In this document: positions 22,374-30,964 of the stretch, piece after piece
Layout: each line of letters opens with the position of its first letter
Numbering within the stretch: position 1 is the first letter of the stretch
DNA from: Micromonospora yasonensis
Lineage (GTDB): Bacteria > Actinomycetota > Actinomycetes > Mycobacteriales > Micromonosporaceae
Direction: 5' to 3'
DNA length: 64,000 nucleotides
NCBI RefSeq assembly: GCF_026013475.1
Contig: NZ_JAPDPH010000004.1
Location: 27,430-91,429, forward strand
Program-made: the position numbers and the translations under genes
The notes under the pieces: model-generated
Databases searched by the model: none
Told to the model about the DNA's origin: nothing
What the model saw: the letters and a program-made list of their open reading frames with translations, nothing else

Positions 22374-22409
22374 CCGGGGGCCGGTACGCCATGGCGTACC
22401 GGCCCCCGG
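22374..22409 (+). terminator. Perfect palindromic terminator after nuoN
   Basis: A 36-bp perfect palindrome: left arm CCGGGGGCCGGTACGCCA, right arm its exact complement. It begins 12 bases after the nuoN stop codon and ends the nuo operon before the prenyl synthase gene. Confidence 0.85.
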
Positions 22410-22448
22410 TGCGTATCCCCCTCATCGGGCAGGTCGAACGGGTGTGGC

Positions 22449-23528
22449 ATGGTTGAAGGCGTGATTCCGGCTGGCGAGCGTTCAGGTGCCACCGGCCCCG
22501 GCGGTCGCCCGGGCCCGGAGGGCACGGGTCAGTTCGGCGCGCTCGGCCTGCACCTCGCCGATCCGCGCGTCGAGGCCTCCGTGCTGGGCCTCCTCGATCG
22601 GGTCGAGGCCGACCTGCGGGCCAGCGTCGCCAGCGCCGATCCGCTCGTCACCGAGGCGGCCCGGCATCTGGTGGAAGCCGGTGGCAAGCGGTTCCGTCCG
22701 CTGCTGGTCGCGCTGGGCGCCCAGTTCGGCGACCCGACCGGCGATGGGGTCGTACCGGCCGCCGTGGTGATGGAGCTCACTCACCTGGCGACGCTCTACC
22801 ACGACGATGTCATGGACGAGGCGGCGGTGCGCCGCGGCGCGCCGAGCGCCAACTCCCGCTGGACCAACTCGGTCGCCATCCTGGTCGGCGACTATCTCTT
22901 CGCCCGGGCCGCGGACATCGCGGCGGACCTGGGCCCGGCGGCGGTGCGCCTGCAGGCACGCACCTTCGCCCGGCTGGTGCACGGGCAGATCGCCGAGACG
23001 GTCGGCCCGCGCGGCACCGACCCGGTCGCGCACTACCTGCACGTGATCGCGGAGAAGACCGGCTCGTTGATCGCCACCTCGGCCCGCTTCGGCGGCATGT
23101 TCGGCGGCGCGTCCAGCGCGCACACCGAGGCCCTGGCCGGGTACGGCGAGACCATCGGGGTGGCCTTCCAGCTCTCCGACGACCTGCTCGACATCGCCAG
23201 CGAGTCGATGCAGTCCGGCAAGACCCCCGGCACCGACCTGCGCGAGGGCGTCCCGACCCTGCCGGTGCTCTACGCGCTGGCCTCGGACGACTCGGACGCC
23301 GCCAGCGTACGGCTGCGGGAAATTCTGGCCACCGGCCCGCTGGTCGATGACGCGCTGCACACCGAGGCGCTCGGCCTGCTCCGCGAGTCCCCAGCGCTCA
23401 AGCGTGCCCGGGAGACCGTCCGCAGCTACGCCGAGGACGCGCGGGCGCAGCTCGCTCCCCTTCCCGAGAGCCCGGCCCGCCACGCCCTCGAATCCCTCTG
23501 CGACTACATCGCCGACCGCACCAGCTAA
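22449..23528 (+). CDS. Polyprenyl diphosphate synthase (class 1, E-type)
   Basis: Long-chain trans-prenyl diphosphate synthase of 359 aa that would extend FPP or GGPP with IPP to make the menaquinone side chain. First Asp-rich motif DDVMD at 119-123, second DDLLD at 244-248, and the GGKRFRP substrate motif near 78-84. ATG 22449; an alternative GTG lies four codons later at 22461. Gene order after nuo matches other actinomycetes, which supports the quinone role; chain length cannot be read from sequence here. Confidence 0.9.
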   Translation: MVEGVIPAGERSGATGPGGRPGPEGTGQFGALGLHLADPRVEASVLGLLDRVEADLRASVASADPLVTEAARHLVEAGGKRFRPLLVALGAQFGDPTGDGVVPAAVVMELTHLATLYHDDVMDEAAVRRGAPSANSRWTNSVAILVGDYLFARAADIAADLGPAAVRLQARTFARLVHGQIAETVGPRGTDPVAHYLHVIAEKTGSLIATSARFGGMFGGASSAHTEALAGYGETIGVAFQLSDDLLDIASESMQSGKTPGTDLREGVPTLPVLYALASDDSDAASVRLREILATGPLVDDALHTEALGLLRESPALKRARETVRSYAEDARAQLAPLPESPARHALESLCDYIADRTS

Positions 23529-23562
23529 CCCCCCACCCCCCCACCCCCGACCGTGCGGTCGG

Positions 23563-23613
23563 TCATGAAGTTGTTGCCACGACACGCCGTGCTGGCGGGC
23601 AACAACCTCATGA
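23563..23613. terminator. Long stem-loop between convergent genes
   Basis: TCATGAAGTTGTTGCC (23563-23578) pairs with GGCAACAACCTCATGA (23598-23613) with one mismatch, around a 19-base loop. It separates the prenyl synthase gene from the convergent MFS gene, so it can serve both as terminator. The arm sequence looks like a dispersed intergenic element and may recur elsewhere in the genome. Confidence 0.6.
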
Positions 23614-23652
23614 TCACGCGGGCGGGACGGAGGGACTGGGCCGCGGGGTGGG

Positions 23653-24840
23653 TTAGGGGGCGGAGCCAGCGAGGAGGCGGCTGCCGGTCAGCATGAGGAG
23701 GGCGGCCAGGAGCATCGACGCCGCGGCCGACGCCCACATGATGGGGTAGCCGAGCGCGCCGGCCAGGGCGCCGAGGCAGAGCGGGCCGACGCAGCCGCCC
23801 GCGTACACCCCGGTCTGGGTGATGGAGGTGGCGGCGGCCGGAGCCTGCGGATGGAGCCGGACCACCGCAAAGTTCATCAGGCCAGGCCAGGCCCAGCCGA
23901 GCCCGAAGCCGAGCAGCACGCCGGTGACCAGCGGCGCCGGCCCGGCCACCGCGAGCAGGGCCAGCCCGACCGCGCCGACCACCAGCATGCCGGCGATCAG
24001 CGCGACGTGCCCGGTCTCCCGGCGGTCAGCGAGCCAGCCGGCGCCGACCCGGGCCAGCACGCAGACCGCGCTGCCCAGGGTGAGCGTCAGGCCGGCCAGG
24101 GCCGGTGACAGCCCCCGGCCGGCGGACGAGTCCACCAGGAAGGTGCCCAGCGCGTTCGCCGCGCCGGACGCCAGGGTGGCGGCCAGGCCGATCACCACCA
24201 GCGCCACGGTGGCCCGGCCCGCCCGTCCGGCGGCGGCCGGCCGCGTCGGGTCGCGCTCCTGCCAGGGTACGGCGGGCAGGGCGGCCAGCGCCGCCCCGGC
24301 GGCGGCCACGAACGCCCAGCGCCAGCCGGCGGTCAGCGCGATGGTGGGCACCGCCGCCCCGGCCAGCAGGGTGGAGACCGGGATGGCGGCCTGCTTCACC
24401 CCGAAGGAGAGTCCCTGCCGGTGGGCGGGCACGTGCCGGGCCAGCGCCGCGTTGCTGGCGAGCTGCCCGAGGGCGTTCGCGGCGGCGCTGAGCCCGAGCA
24501 GCGCGACCAGCATCGGGTACGACCGGGCCAGCCCCGCCACGGCCAGCAGCGAGCCGGCGGAGAGCAGGATGCCGGCGCGGGCCACCACGGCGGCGCCGTA
24601 CCGCTCGACCAGCGCGCCGGAGGGGACCGACGCGAGCGCGCTGATCCCGAAGTAGACCGAGACGGCCAGGCCCAGCCCGGCGGGGGAGAAGTGCAGTTCG
24701 TCGCCCATCTGCACGGCGAGGCCACCGACCAGGAAGACGGGCAGGACACAGGCGATGGTGGTGGCGATCGCGCCCGCGCTGGCGCGGACGGTACGGCGGC
24801 GGGACGTGGGCGGCGCGGGGTGCAGCACGGTGTCAGTCAT
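23653..24840 (-). CDS. MFS transporter
   Basis: Major facilitator superfamily permease, 395 aa with 12 predicted helices and a central loop near 195-215. The motif-A-like segment SGALVERYGAAVVARAG lies between helices 2 and 3, and a second copy GWLADRRETGHVALIAG in the C-terminal half. The sequence resembles the cyanate/sugar/drug proton-antiport type; the substrate is not evident. It is divergent from the IclR regulator, which may control it. Confidence 0.85.
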   Translation of the reverse strand: MTDTVLHPAPPTSRRRTVRASAGAIATTIACVLPVFLVGGLAVQMGDELHFSPAGLGLAVSVYFGISALASVPSGALVERYGAAVVARAGILLSAGSLLAVAGLARSYPMLVALLGLSAAANALGQLASNAALARHVPAHRQGLSFGVKQAAIPVSTLLAGAAVPTIALTAGWRWAFVAAAGAALAALPAVPWQERDPTRPAAAGRAGRATVALVVIGLAATLASGAANALGTFLVDSSAGRGLSPALAGLTLTLGSAVCVLARVGAGWLADRRETGHVALIAGMLVVGAVGLALLAVAGPAPLVTGVLLGFGLGWAWPGLMNFAVVRLHPQAPAAATSITQTGVYAGGCVGPLCLGALAGALGYPIMWASAAASMLLAALLMLTGSRLLAGSAP

Positions 24841-24951
24841 GGCCAGGCAAACCTACGCCGGCCACGTTTCGGCGGCGGCCGTCACGTTTTGGCAGCTGAT
24901 CGTGTCTGTCGGTGCACGGCCAGTGCCTGGTGATCTGGCATCCTCGATCCG

Positions 24952-24977
24952 AACAGGCATTTCGCACTCGGCCTGTT
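24952..24977. promoter_or_regulatory. Inverted repeat between MFS and IclR genes
   Basis: AACAGGC (24952-24958) and GCCTGTT (24971-24977) form a perfect 7-bp inverted repeat with a 12-bp spacer in the 174-bp divergent promoter region. It is a candidate operator for the adjacent IclR protein, inferred from position and symmetry. Confidence 0.4.
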
Positions 24978-25014
24978 TTTCATATGGTGTAAGTCCCCGG
25001 CGGCGGAGGTGGTT

Positions 25015-25797
25015 GTGCGCGACCCCTTGGCGGAACCTTCGGACCTGATCCGCAGTGTCTCCCGCGCGCTTCGAGTGCTCGAGTCGGTCGGCCGTGCGCC
25101 GAAGGGACTCACCGTCAAGCAGATCGCCCGTCGCTGCGAGCTGACCGTGGCCACCACGTACCACCTGGTGCGCACCCTGGCCTACGAGGGTTACGTGATC
25201 CGGCGGGAGGACGGTACGTACATCGTCGGGCTGGAGGTGGCCGACCGGTACCGGGAGCTGGTGACCGCGTTCCGGGGGCCGCCGGCGGTCGGGGAGTCGC
25301 TGCGGCGGGCGGCCATGGAGACCGGCTGGAGCCACTACCTGGGGCGCTTCGTCGGCGGCCAGGTGGCGGTCACGGCGGTCGCCGAGGGGCCGCGCTCGCC
25401 GTACCTGGAGGATCTGGTGCCGGGCTTCGACGAGGGGGCGCACGCCACCGCCCTCGGCAAGAGCCTGCTCGCCACCCTCACCGCCGAGCAGCGCTTCCGC
25501 TACCTGCGCGAGTACGGCATGCGCCCGTTCACCAGCGCCACCCTGACCACCGTCGAGGCGTTCGAGGCGGATCTGGCCGCCGGTGACCGGCGCGGGATGC
25601 AGTTGGAGCTGGGGCAGTTCCGGCAGGGCGTGGCCTGCGCCGCGGTGCTGGTCACCCCGGACAAGGACATCGAGCGCCGCGTGGTGCTGGCCTGCGCGCT
25701 GCCGGCCGGCGAGATGATGACCTCCGCCCGGGTGGTCCGGGCCAAGCTGCTCACCGTCGCCCGCGCGATCGCCGACGGCATCGCCGCCGAGGGCTGA
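25015..25797 (+). CDS. IclR family transcriptional regulator
   Basis: N-terminal winged helix (residues about 10-70, with LTVKQIARRCELTVATTYHLVRTL as the HTH) and a C-terminal IclR effector domain (about 85-255). The HTH and the segment HATALGKSLLATL are typical of the family. GGAGG at 25005-25009 fits the GTG at 25015 better than the GTG at 25009. Likely regulator of the divergent MFS gene or of itself; the effector is unknown. Confidence 0.88.
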   Translation: MRDPLAEPSDLIRSVSRALRVLESVGRAPKGLTVKQIARRCELTVATTYHLVRTLAYEGYVIRREDGTYIVGLEVADRYRELVTAFRGPPAVGESLRRAAMETGWSHYLGRFVGGQVAVTAVAEGPRSPYLEDLVPGFDEGAHATALGKSLLATLTAEQRFRYLREYGMRPFTSATLTTVEAFEADLAAGDRRGMQLELGQFRQGVACAAVLVTPDKDIERRVVLACALPAGEMMTSARVVRAKLLTVARAIADGIAAEG

Positions 25798-25851
25798 CCC
25801 CGCCGAGCCTGATCGGCCCGGACTGCCGCCGAGCCGCGGCGGCCCGTACCG

Positions 25852-25889
25852 CCGAAAGGGCCCCTTCCCGGGGGAAGGGGCCCTTTCGG
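25852..25889. terminator. Bidirectional terminator between iclR-type gene and phoX
   Basis: CCGAAAGGGCCCCTTCCC (25852-25869) pairs perfectly over 18 bp with 25872-25889, leaving a two-base nominal loop. It sits 55 bp after the IclR stop and 32 bp after the phoX stop on the other strand. Confidence 0.85.
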
Positions 25890-25920
25890 GGCGGTCCAGC
25901 GCCGAACCGCCGGGGGAACG

Positions 25921-28038
25921 TCAGCTGCCGACCGGGCCGCCGTCGAGGCGCCAGGTGACCACCACGCCGGGCTTGGCGAAGTCGCCGTCCGGCCAGGTGG
26001 ACGCTGGGTTCGCCACCGACGCGCCGGTGATCTCGCCGGGGTGTTGCACGGCCACGAAGACCGAGCGGTTGTCCTTGGTGATGAACGGGCCGCAGGTCTC
26101 CGCGCCGACCGGCACGGTGAGGAACTGCTTCAGGTGGCCCCGCTCCGGGCCCTCGACGGCGGTGGCGAAGAGGCCGTCGTTGCTGCCCAGCGCGTTGCCG
26201 TCGGTGGCGATCCAGAGGTTGCCGGTGGCGTCGAAGGCGACGTTGTCCGGGCAGGAGATCGGCGAGACCTTGGCCTTGTCGTACCCGGCGAAGTGGGTCG
26301 ACGGGTCGGTCGGGTCGCCGCAGACGATCGGCAGCGACCAGGCGAACGTCTCGGCGGTCTGGTCGCCCCGGTTCTCGACCAGCTCAAGGATCTGCCCGTG
26401 CTTGTTGAGGTTGCGCGGGTTCGCCTCGTCGGCGGCGGCCTTGCCGGCCTTGCCCCGGTCGGTGTTGTTGGTCAGCGCCACGTACACCTTGCCGGTGAGC
26501 TGACTGGGCTCGACGTCCTCCGGCCGGTCCATCTTGGTCGCGCCCACCTTGTCGGCGGCGAGCCGGGTGAAGGTGAGCACGTCCGCGGCGGTCATCCCGT
26601 CGACGTACGAGCGGTTGCCGCTGACCAGCTTGATCCACCGGCCGCGCCCGTCGAACGCCCCGTCCGCGGGGAGCTTGCCGGTGCCGTCGATCTCGCCGGC
26701 GCTGTTGCCGGTCAGCGTGGCCACGTAGAGCGTGCCCGACTCCAGCAGGGTGCGGTTGTGCTTGCGGGCCACCCAGGAGCTGCCCGGCATGAACTTCTTG
26801 TCCGAGACGAACTTGTAGAGGTAGTCGAACCGCTCGTCGTCGCCCAGGTAGGCGACCACGTGCCCACTGTCCGCCACGATCACGTTGGCGCCCTCGTGCT
26901 TGAACCGGCCCAGCGCGGTGTGCTTGCGCGGGCGGCTCTCGGGGTCGAACGGGTCGATCTCGACGATCCACCCGAAGCGGTGCGCCTCGTTGGGGTGCTT
27001 CGCCAGGTCGAAGCGCTCTTCGGCACGGTCCCACTTGCGGCTGCCGCTCGGGTAGCGCACGTCGGTCGGGATGCCGTACCGGGCCAGCTTCGGCTTCAGC
27101 TCCTCGGGCGCGCCGTCGCCGCCCACGAAGTACTGGTTGAAGTTCTCCTCGCCGGAGAGCACGGTGCCCCACGGCGTGACCCCGCCGGCGCAGTTGTTCA
27201 GCGTGCCGACGACCGTACGGCCCTTCGGGTCGGCGGCGGTACGCAGCCAGGCCGAGCCGGCGGCCGGACCGGTCAGCTCGAACGTCGTGGCGAGCGCGGT
27301 GACCCGCCGGTTGTACGGGCGCCGGCCGTGGCCCACCGGCCGCCACTGCCCGGTGCCGTCCACCCGCTCCAGCTCGACCACGGACATGCCGTGCGCGGCC
27401 ATGGCCACCCGCAGCTGCTCCACGGAGAGCGCATCCTGGCTGGTGAAGCCCGGGAACATCAGGTCCTCGTTGGTGTACTCGTGGTTGACCACGAGCAGCG
27501 CCCGCCTCCGGTCGATCGGCAGCACGCCGACGAAGTCGTTGTTGTAGCCGAACTGCGTCGCCTGGGCGGCGGCGGTCTGGCCGTGCACGTCGAAGGCGGA
27601 AGCGCCGGGCACCACCGGGTCGCCCCACTTGATCACGACGGCGTGGTCGTACCCGTTCGGCACGACCAGGGTGTCGAGCTTGTTCGGCGGGATCGGCTTG
27701 AAGGTCAGCGCGCCGCTGCCCACCCCGCCGCCCGGCGCGGCCTCCGGTGCCACCGGGACGGTCGGCGCGGCGGGCGCGGCGGCGGCCGGGGCGGCGCCGG
27801 CCAGGGCGCCGGCGACGGTGCCGCCGAAGCCGAGGACCAGGGCACCGACGGCACCGGCGCGCACCACGCCGCGCCGGGACACCTCGGCGTCGACCAGGTC
27901 CCCGAAGTACGGGTTGCCGGAGGAGTTCGGTACCGGGTGGTCACAGGCGTTGCCGCAGCGGTATTGGCAGGTCATCGCGTCGCGGGCACCATGACGGGTG
28001 GCGCCCAGCAGCGGGAGCAGCCGGGGACGGTCGCTCAT
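25921..28038 (-). CDS. phoX: PhoX family alkaline phosphatase
   Basis: Secreted phosphatase of 705 aa in the DUF839/PhoX family, releasing phosphate from organic esters with an iron/calcium centre. A twin-arginine signal is visible, SRRGVVRAGAVGALVLGFGG near 54-73, after a 50-residue N-region typical of actinomycete PhoX. Core signatures are VVNHEYTNEDLMFPG, NNCAGGVTPWGTVLSGEENFNQYF and ISCPDNVAFDATGNLW. ATG 28038 has AGGAGGG before it; the frame is open further upstream but there it overlaps the sigma factor gene. A PHO-box array lies 100-150 bp upstream. Confidence 0.92.
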   Translation of the reverse strand: MSDRPRLLPLLGATRHGARDAMTCQYRCGNACDHPVPNSSGNPYFGDLVDAEVSRRGVVRAGAVGALVLGFGGTVAGALAGAAPAAAAPAAPTVPVAPEAAPGGGVGSGALTFKPIPPNKLDTLVVPNGYDHAVVIKWGDPVVPGASAFDVHGQTAAAQATQFGYNNDFVGVLPIDRRRALLVVNHEYTNEDLMFPGFTSQDALSVEQLRVAMAAHGMSVVELERVDGTGQWRPVGHGRRPYNRRVTALATTFELTGPAAGSAWLRTAADPKGRTVVGTLNNCAGGVTPWGTVLSGEENFNQYFVGGDGAPEELKPKLARYGIPTDVRYPSGSRKWDRAEERFDLAKHPNEAHRFGWIVEIDPFDPESRPRKHTALGRFKHEGANVIVADSGHVVAYLGDDERFDYLYKFVSDKKFMPGSSWVARKHNRTLLESGTLYVATLTGNSAGEIDGTGKLPADGAFDGRGRWIKLVSGNRSYVDGMTAADVLTFTRLAADKVGATKMDRPEDVEPSQLTGKVYVALTNNTDRGKAGKAAADEANPRNLNKHGQILELVENRGDQTAETFAWSLPIVCGDPTDPSTHFAGYDKAKVSPISCPDNVAFDATGNLWIATDGNALGSNDGLFATAVEGPERGHLKQFLTVPVGAETCGPFITKDNRSVFVAVQHPGEITGASVANPASTWPDGDFAKPGVVVTWRLDGGPVGS

Positions 28039-28137
28039 GGGGTGGAGCCCTCCTGATATGACGTCAGTGCTGTGCCGGGGCGTGTACGCGCACGTACGGG
28101 CCGGACCCTGCCAGGGCCTGGTGAGCGGGTACCGGCC

Positions 28138-28185
28138 CGGACGTGAACCGAACGTGAACAGCTGCGGCGTGACCTGCGGCTGAAC
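28138..28185 (-). promoter_or_regulatory. PHO-box array (PhoP binding site) for phoX
   Basis: On the minus strand four 11-bp-spaced units occur in two pairs: GTTCAGCCGCA, GGTCACGCCGC, then GTTCACGTTCG and GTTCACGTCCG. The last two are almost identical and match the Streptomyces PHO box (repeats of GTTCACC type). On the plus strand the TGAAC/TGACC cores start at 28144, 28155, 28170 and 28181. The position about 100-150 bp before phoX fits activation by PhoP under phosphate limitation. The same region precedes the divergent sigma factor gene. Confidence 0.75.
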
Positions 28186-28288
28186 CGTTCGGCCTGACGG
28201 CACGTATGAAACAGAGGAACGCATCGCTGGTCTCGCCGGAAGCGAGGTACCCGCCATCAGCGACCACGACGCCCAACTGCTGCGCGCG

Positions 28289-28771
28289 TTGCACGACGAG
28301 CACGCCGACGCGCTCTTCGCGCATGCCCTCCGGCTGGTCAACGGCGACCGGTCGCGCGCCGAGGACCTGGTGCAGGAGACGCTGCTCCGGGCCTGGCGGC
28401 ACCCGGAGTCGCTGGACCCGGGGCGGGGTTCGGTCCGCGCCTGGCTCTTCACCACCGCCCGGAACCTGGCCATCGACGCCTGGCGGCGGCGGTCCACCCG
28501 GGTCGGCGAGATCTACACCGACGAGCTGCCCGAACCATCCGAGACGGTCGACGAGGCGGAGCGTGCGGTGGAGGCGTGGACCGTGGCCGAGGCGCTGAAC
28601 CGGCTCAGCCCCACCCACCGGGACGTGCTGGTCGAATGCTTCTACCAGGGCCGGTCGGTGGCCGAGGCGGCCGCCCGGCTCGGCGTGCCGCCGGGGACGG
28701 TGAAGTCCCGCACGCACTACGCGCTGCGCTCACTACGGTTGGTGTTGGCCGAGATGGGGGTGACCCGATGA
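28289..28771 (+). CDS. ECF RNA polymerase sigma factor
   Basis: Group 4 sigma factor of 160 aa from the first standard start (TTG 28289). Region 2 spans about 5-72 (LVNGDRSRAEDLVQETLLRAW, then SVRAWLFTTARNLAIDAWRRR), region 4 about 98-150 (LSPTHRDVLVECFYQGRSVAEAAARLG). The frame and sigma-like sequence (SDHDAQLLRA) continue at least 11 codons upstream without ATG, GTG or TTG; an ATC at 28256 has AGCGAGG eight bases before it, so the true start is uncertain. It is coupled by a 4-bp overlap to its anti-sigma factor. Confidence 0.88.
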   Translation: MHDEHADALFAHALRLVNGDRSRAEDLVQETLLRAWRHPESLDPGRGSVRAWLFTTARNLAIDAWRRRSTRVGEIYTDELPEPSETVDEAERAVEAWTVAEALNRLSPTHRDVLVECFYQGRSVAEAAARLGVPPGTVKSRTHYALRSLRLVLAEMGVTR

Positions 28772-29454
28772 CCCGCTGCGAGTTCGCGCACGACGACGGC
28801 GCGTACGTGCTGGGTGCCCTCGCCCCCGCCGAGCGGGCGGCCTACGAGCGGCACCTGGCCGGCTGCGCCGCCTGCCGGGAGGCGGTGGCCGAGATCGCCG
28901 TGCTGCCCGGTCTGCTGGGTCGGCTCGATCCGGCCGGGCTGGAGCAGTTCCTGGAGGCCGGCCCGGAGACCTCCCGGGTGCCCGCGCTGCTCGACGCCGC
29001 TCGCGAGCAGCGGCGCCGCGAGCGGTCCCGGTCGCGCCGCCGGTACGCGCTGACCGCGCTCGCCGCCGCCGTCCTCGCCGTGCTGGTCGGCGTCGGGGTG
29101 GCCCTGGTCCGCCCGGCCGCCCCGCCGAAGCCCCAGGTGGCCCTGACCGCAATGCGGCCGGTCACCGGCACGGCCCCGCTGCACGCCGAGTTCGGGCTGA
29201 CCGACAAGAAGTGGGGCACCGAGGTCACCCTGCACTGCGGGTACGACCAGCGGACGGGGCACCGGGAGGCGTACACCTTCCGGCTGGTGGCGCACGGCCC
29301 GGACGGCGCGACGGAGCAGGTCGCCACCTGGCTGGCCGCTCCCGGAGACAATCTCCGGATGACCGGCGCCACCCACTTCACCCACGGCGAACTGGTCCGC
29401 CTCGAACTGCTCCGCGCCGACAACACCCCCGTCCTCGCCTACGACCTCCGCTGA
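28768..29454 (+). CDS. Zinc-binding anti-sigma factor (membrane)
   Basis: 228 aa. The N-terminal ZAS/zf-HC2 motif HxxxCxxC is complete (H29, C33, C36; RHLAGCAACRE) and would hold the partner sigma factor. One membrane helix at about 92-114 follows an Arg-rich segment. The extracellular C-terminal half (about 120-228) is beta-rich with anti-sigma-K-type character. ATG 28768 overlaps the sigma stop, a standard sigma/anti-sigma pair. Confidence 0.88.
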   Translation: MTRCEFAHDDGAYVLGALAPAERAAYERHLAGCAACREAVAEIAVLPGLLGRLDPAGLEQFLEAGPETSRVPALLDAAREQRRRERSRSRRRYALTALAAAVLAVLVGVGVALVRPAAPPKPQVALTAMRPVTGTAPLHAEFGLTDKKWGTEVTLHCGYDQRTGHREAYTFRLVAHGPDGATEQVATWLAAPGDNLRMTGATHFTHGELVRLELLRADNTPVLAYDLR

Positions 29455-29458
29455 CAGG

Positions 29459-30385
29459 TCAGCGGGTCATGGCAGGCACCGGGGTGGTGGCGGCTCGTGC
29501 TGCGGCGCGGGTGCGGTGGGCGTGGCGGAGGGCGTCGGTGGTGAAGACCACCAGGGCGAGCCAGACCAGGGCGAACCCGGCCAGCCGGGCCGGCGGCATC
29601 GGTTCGTGGTAGATCAGCACCCCGCAGCCGAGTTGGAGGATCGGCCCGACGTACTGGAGCATGCCGATGGTGGAGAGCGGCAGCCGGTTCGCCGCCCCGG
29701 CGAAGAGCAGCAGCGGGATCGCGGTGGCCGCGCCCGCCAGCACCAGCAGCACGGTGTGCCCGGTCGACACGTGCCCGAAGGTCGACGTGCCCCGGCTGGT
29801 CAGCCAGGCCAGGTAGCCCAACGCGGGCAGCGCCAGCACCGCCGACTCGACGAAGAGCCCCTCCGCGGCGGGCAGTCCGAGCCGCTTCTTGACCAGCCCG
29901 TACCCGGCGAAGCTGAAGGCCAGGGTGAGCGCCAGGTACGGCAGCCGGCCGTAGTCCACGGTCAGCACCGCCACCGCCACGCCGCCGAGCCCGAGCGCCG
30001 TCCACTGTGCCGGGCGCAGCCGCTCGCGCAGCAGGAAGACCCCGATCAGCACGATGACCAGGGGATTGATGAAGTAGCCGAGGGCCGTCTCCACCACCCG
30101 GTCGGAGTTCACCCCGTAGATGTAGGTGCCCCAGTTGATCGCGATCAGGGCGGCCGCGGCGGCGATGCCGGCCAGCGCGCGGGGCCGCCGGGCCAGCGCG
30201 CGCAGGAAGCCGATGTTGCGCATCGCGGCCAGCAGCAGGGCGACGAAGACCACGGACCAGACGATCCGGTGGGCGAGGATCTCCACCGGTCCGGCCGGTC
30301 GGAGCAGCTTCAGGTAGATCGGGAAGAAACCCCAGAGGAAGTACGCGCCGAAGCCGTACAGGTAGCCGAGGCGGGTCTGGTTCAC
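29459..30385 (-). CDS. rarD: RarD-like EamA/DMT family transporter
   Basis: Drug/metabolite transporter superfamily permease, 308 aa with ten predicted helices and two EamA repeats. It carries RarD-specific sequence such as GAYFLWGFFPIYLKLL at the N-terminus, NWGTYIYGVNSDRVVETALGYFINPL and MLQYVGPILQLG. GTG 30385 overlaps the stop of the upstream acetyltransferase gene. The RarD substrate is unknown; the old chloramphenicol link is only a name. Confidence 0.88.
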   Translation of the reverse strand: MNQTRLGYLYGFGAYFLWGFFPIYLKLLRPAGPVEILAHRIVWSVVFVALLLAAMRNIGFLRALARRPRALAGIAAAAALIAINWGTYIYGVNSDRVVETALGYFINPLVIVLIGVFLLRERLRPAQWTALGLGGVAVAVLTVDYGRLPYLALTLAFSFAGYGLVKKRLGLPAAEGLFVESAVLALPALGYLAWLTSRGTSTFGHVSTGHTVLLVLAGAATAIPLLLFAGAANRLPLSTIGMLQYVGPILQLGCGVLIYHEPMPPARLAGFALVWLALVVFTTDALRHAHRTRAAARAATTPVPAMTR

Positions 30386-30870
30386 GGCTCCACCGTAAGT
30401 GGTGAGGTGGCCTGTTGCTCCTTTCCAGTGACCTGGGTCACCCGTCGGTCCAGCTGCATCCAGCGGTCCGGCTCGACGGGGGTGAAGCCGACCTTCGCGT
30501 ACACCCCGTGCGCGTCGTTGGTGGCCAGCACGATGCGGCGTACGCCCAGCTCGGTCAGGTGGTCGCGGACCGCGCCGGCCAGCCAGGTGCCCAGGCCGCG
30601 GCCCCGCTCGCCGCGGTCCACGTACACGTCGCAGAGCCAGGCGAAGGTGGCCCGGTCGGTGACCACCCGGCCCACCGCCACCTGCCGCCCGTCCCCGGGC
30701 CGGTAGACCCCGAAGCCGATCGAACCGGCGAAGGCGCGCTCGACCGTGTCCCGATCCCGCCCGATCGCCCAGTACGCGTCGGTGCAGAGCCACCGGTGCA
30801 CCCGGTCCAGGTCGAGCCGGGCCGGGTCGGTGCTGAGCTGGTAGCCGTCAGGGCGGGTCAGGGTGAACAC
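30382..30870 (-). CDS. GNAT family N-acetyltransferase
   Basis: 162 aa. The acetyl-CoA loop is seen as VYVDRGERGRGLGTWLAGAV (V-x-x-x-x-R-G-x-G-L-G, near 78-90), followed by GVRRIVLATNDAHGVYAKVGF, the usual end of a GNAT fold. I start it at GTG 30870 (VFTLTRPDG); the open frame upstream is Gly-rich and probably not coding. The stop overlaps the RarD start by four bases. The acceptor substrate is unknown. Confidence 0.85.
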   Translation of the reverse strand: MFTLTRPDGYQLSTDPARLDLDRVHRWLCTDAYWAIGRDRDTVERAFAGSIGFGVYRPGDGRQVAVGRVVTDRATFAWLCDVYVDRGERGRGLGTWLAGAVRDHLTELGVRRIVLATNDAHGVYAKVGFTPVEPDRWMQLDRRVTQVTGKEQQATSPLTVEP

Positions 30871-30964
30871 CCGACCGACGCTAGTCCCGCCACCCCCGCC
30901 CCTCGCCAGCCAATTCCCGCCCACTGGCCTGGCCGGTGAGCGGGAATCGACGGGGCGGGACCGA

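Noticed and set aside
28039..28497. Extended N-terminus for phoX
   Set aside because: This part overlaps the sigma factor gene in antisense; ATG 28038 has a good ribosome site.
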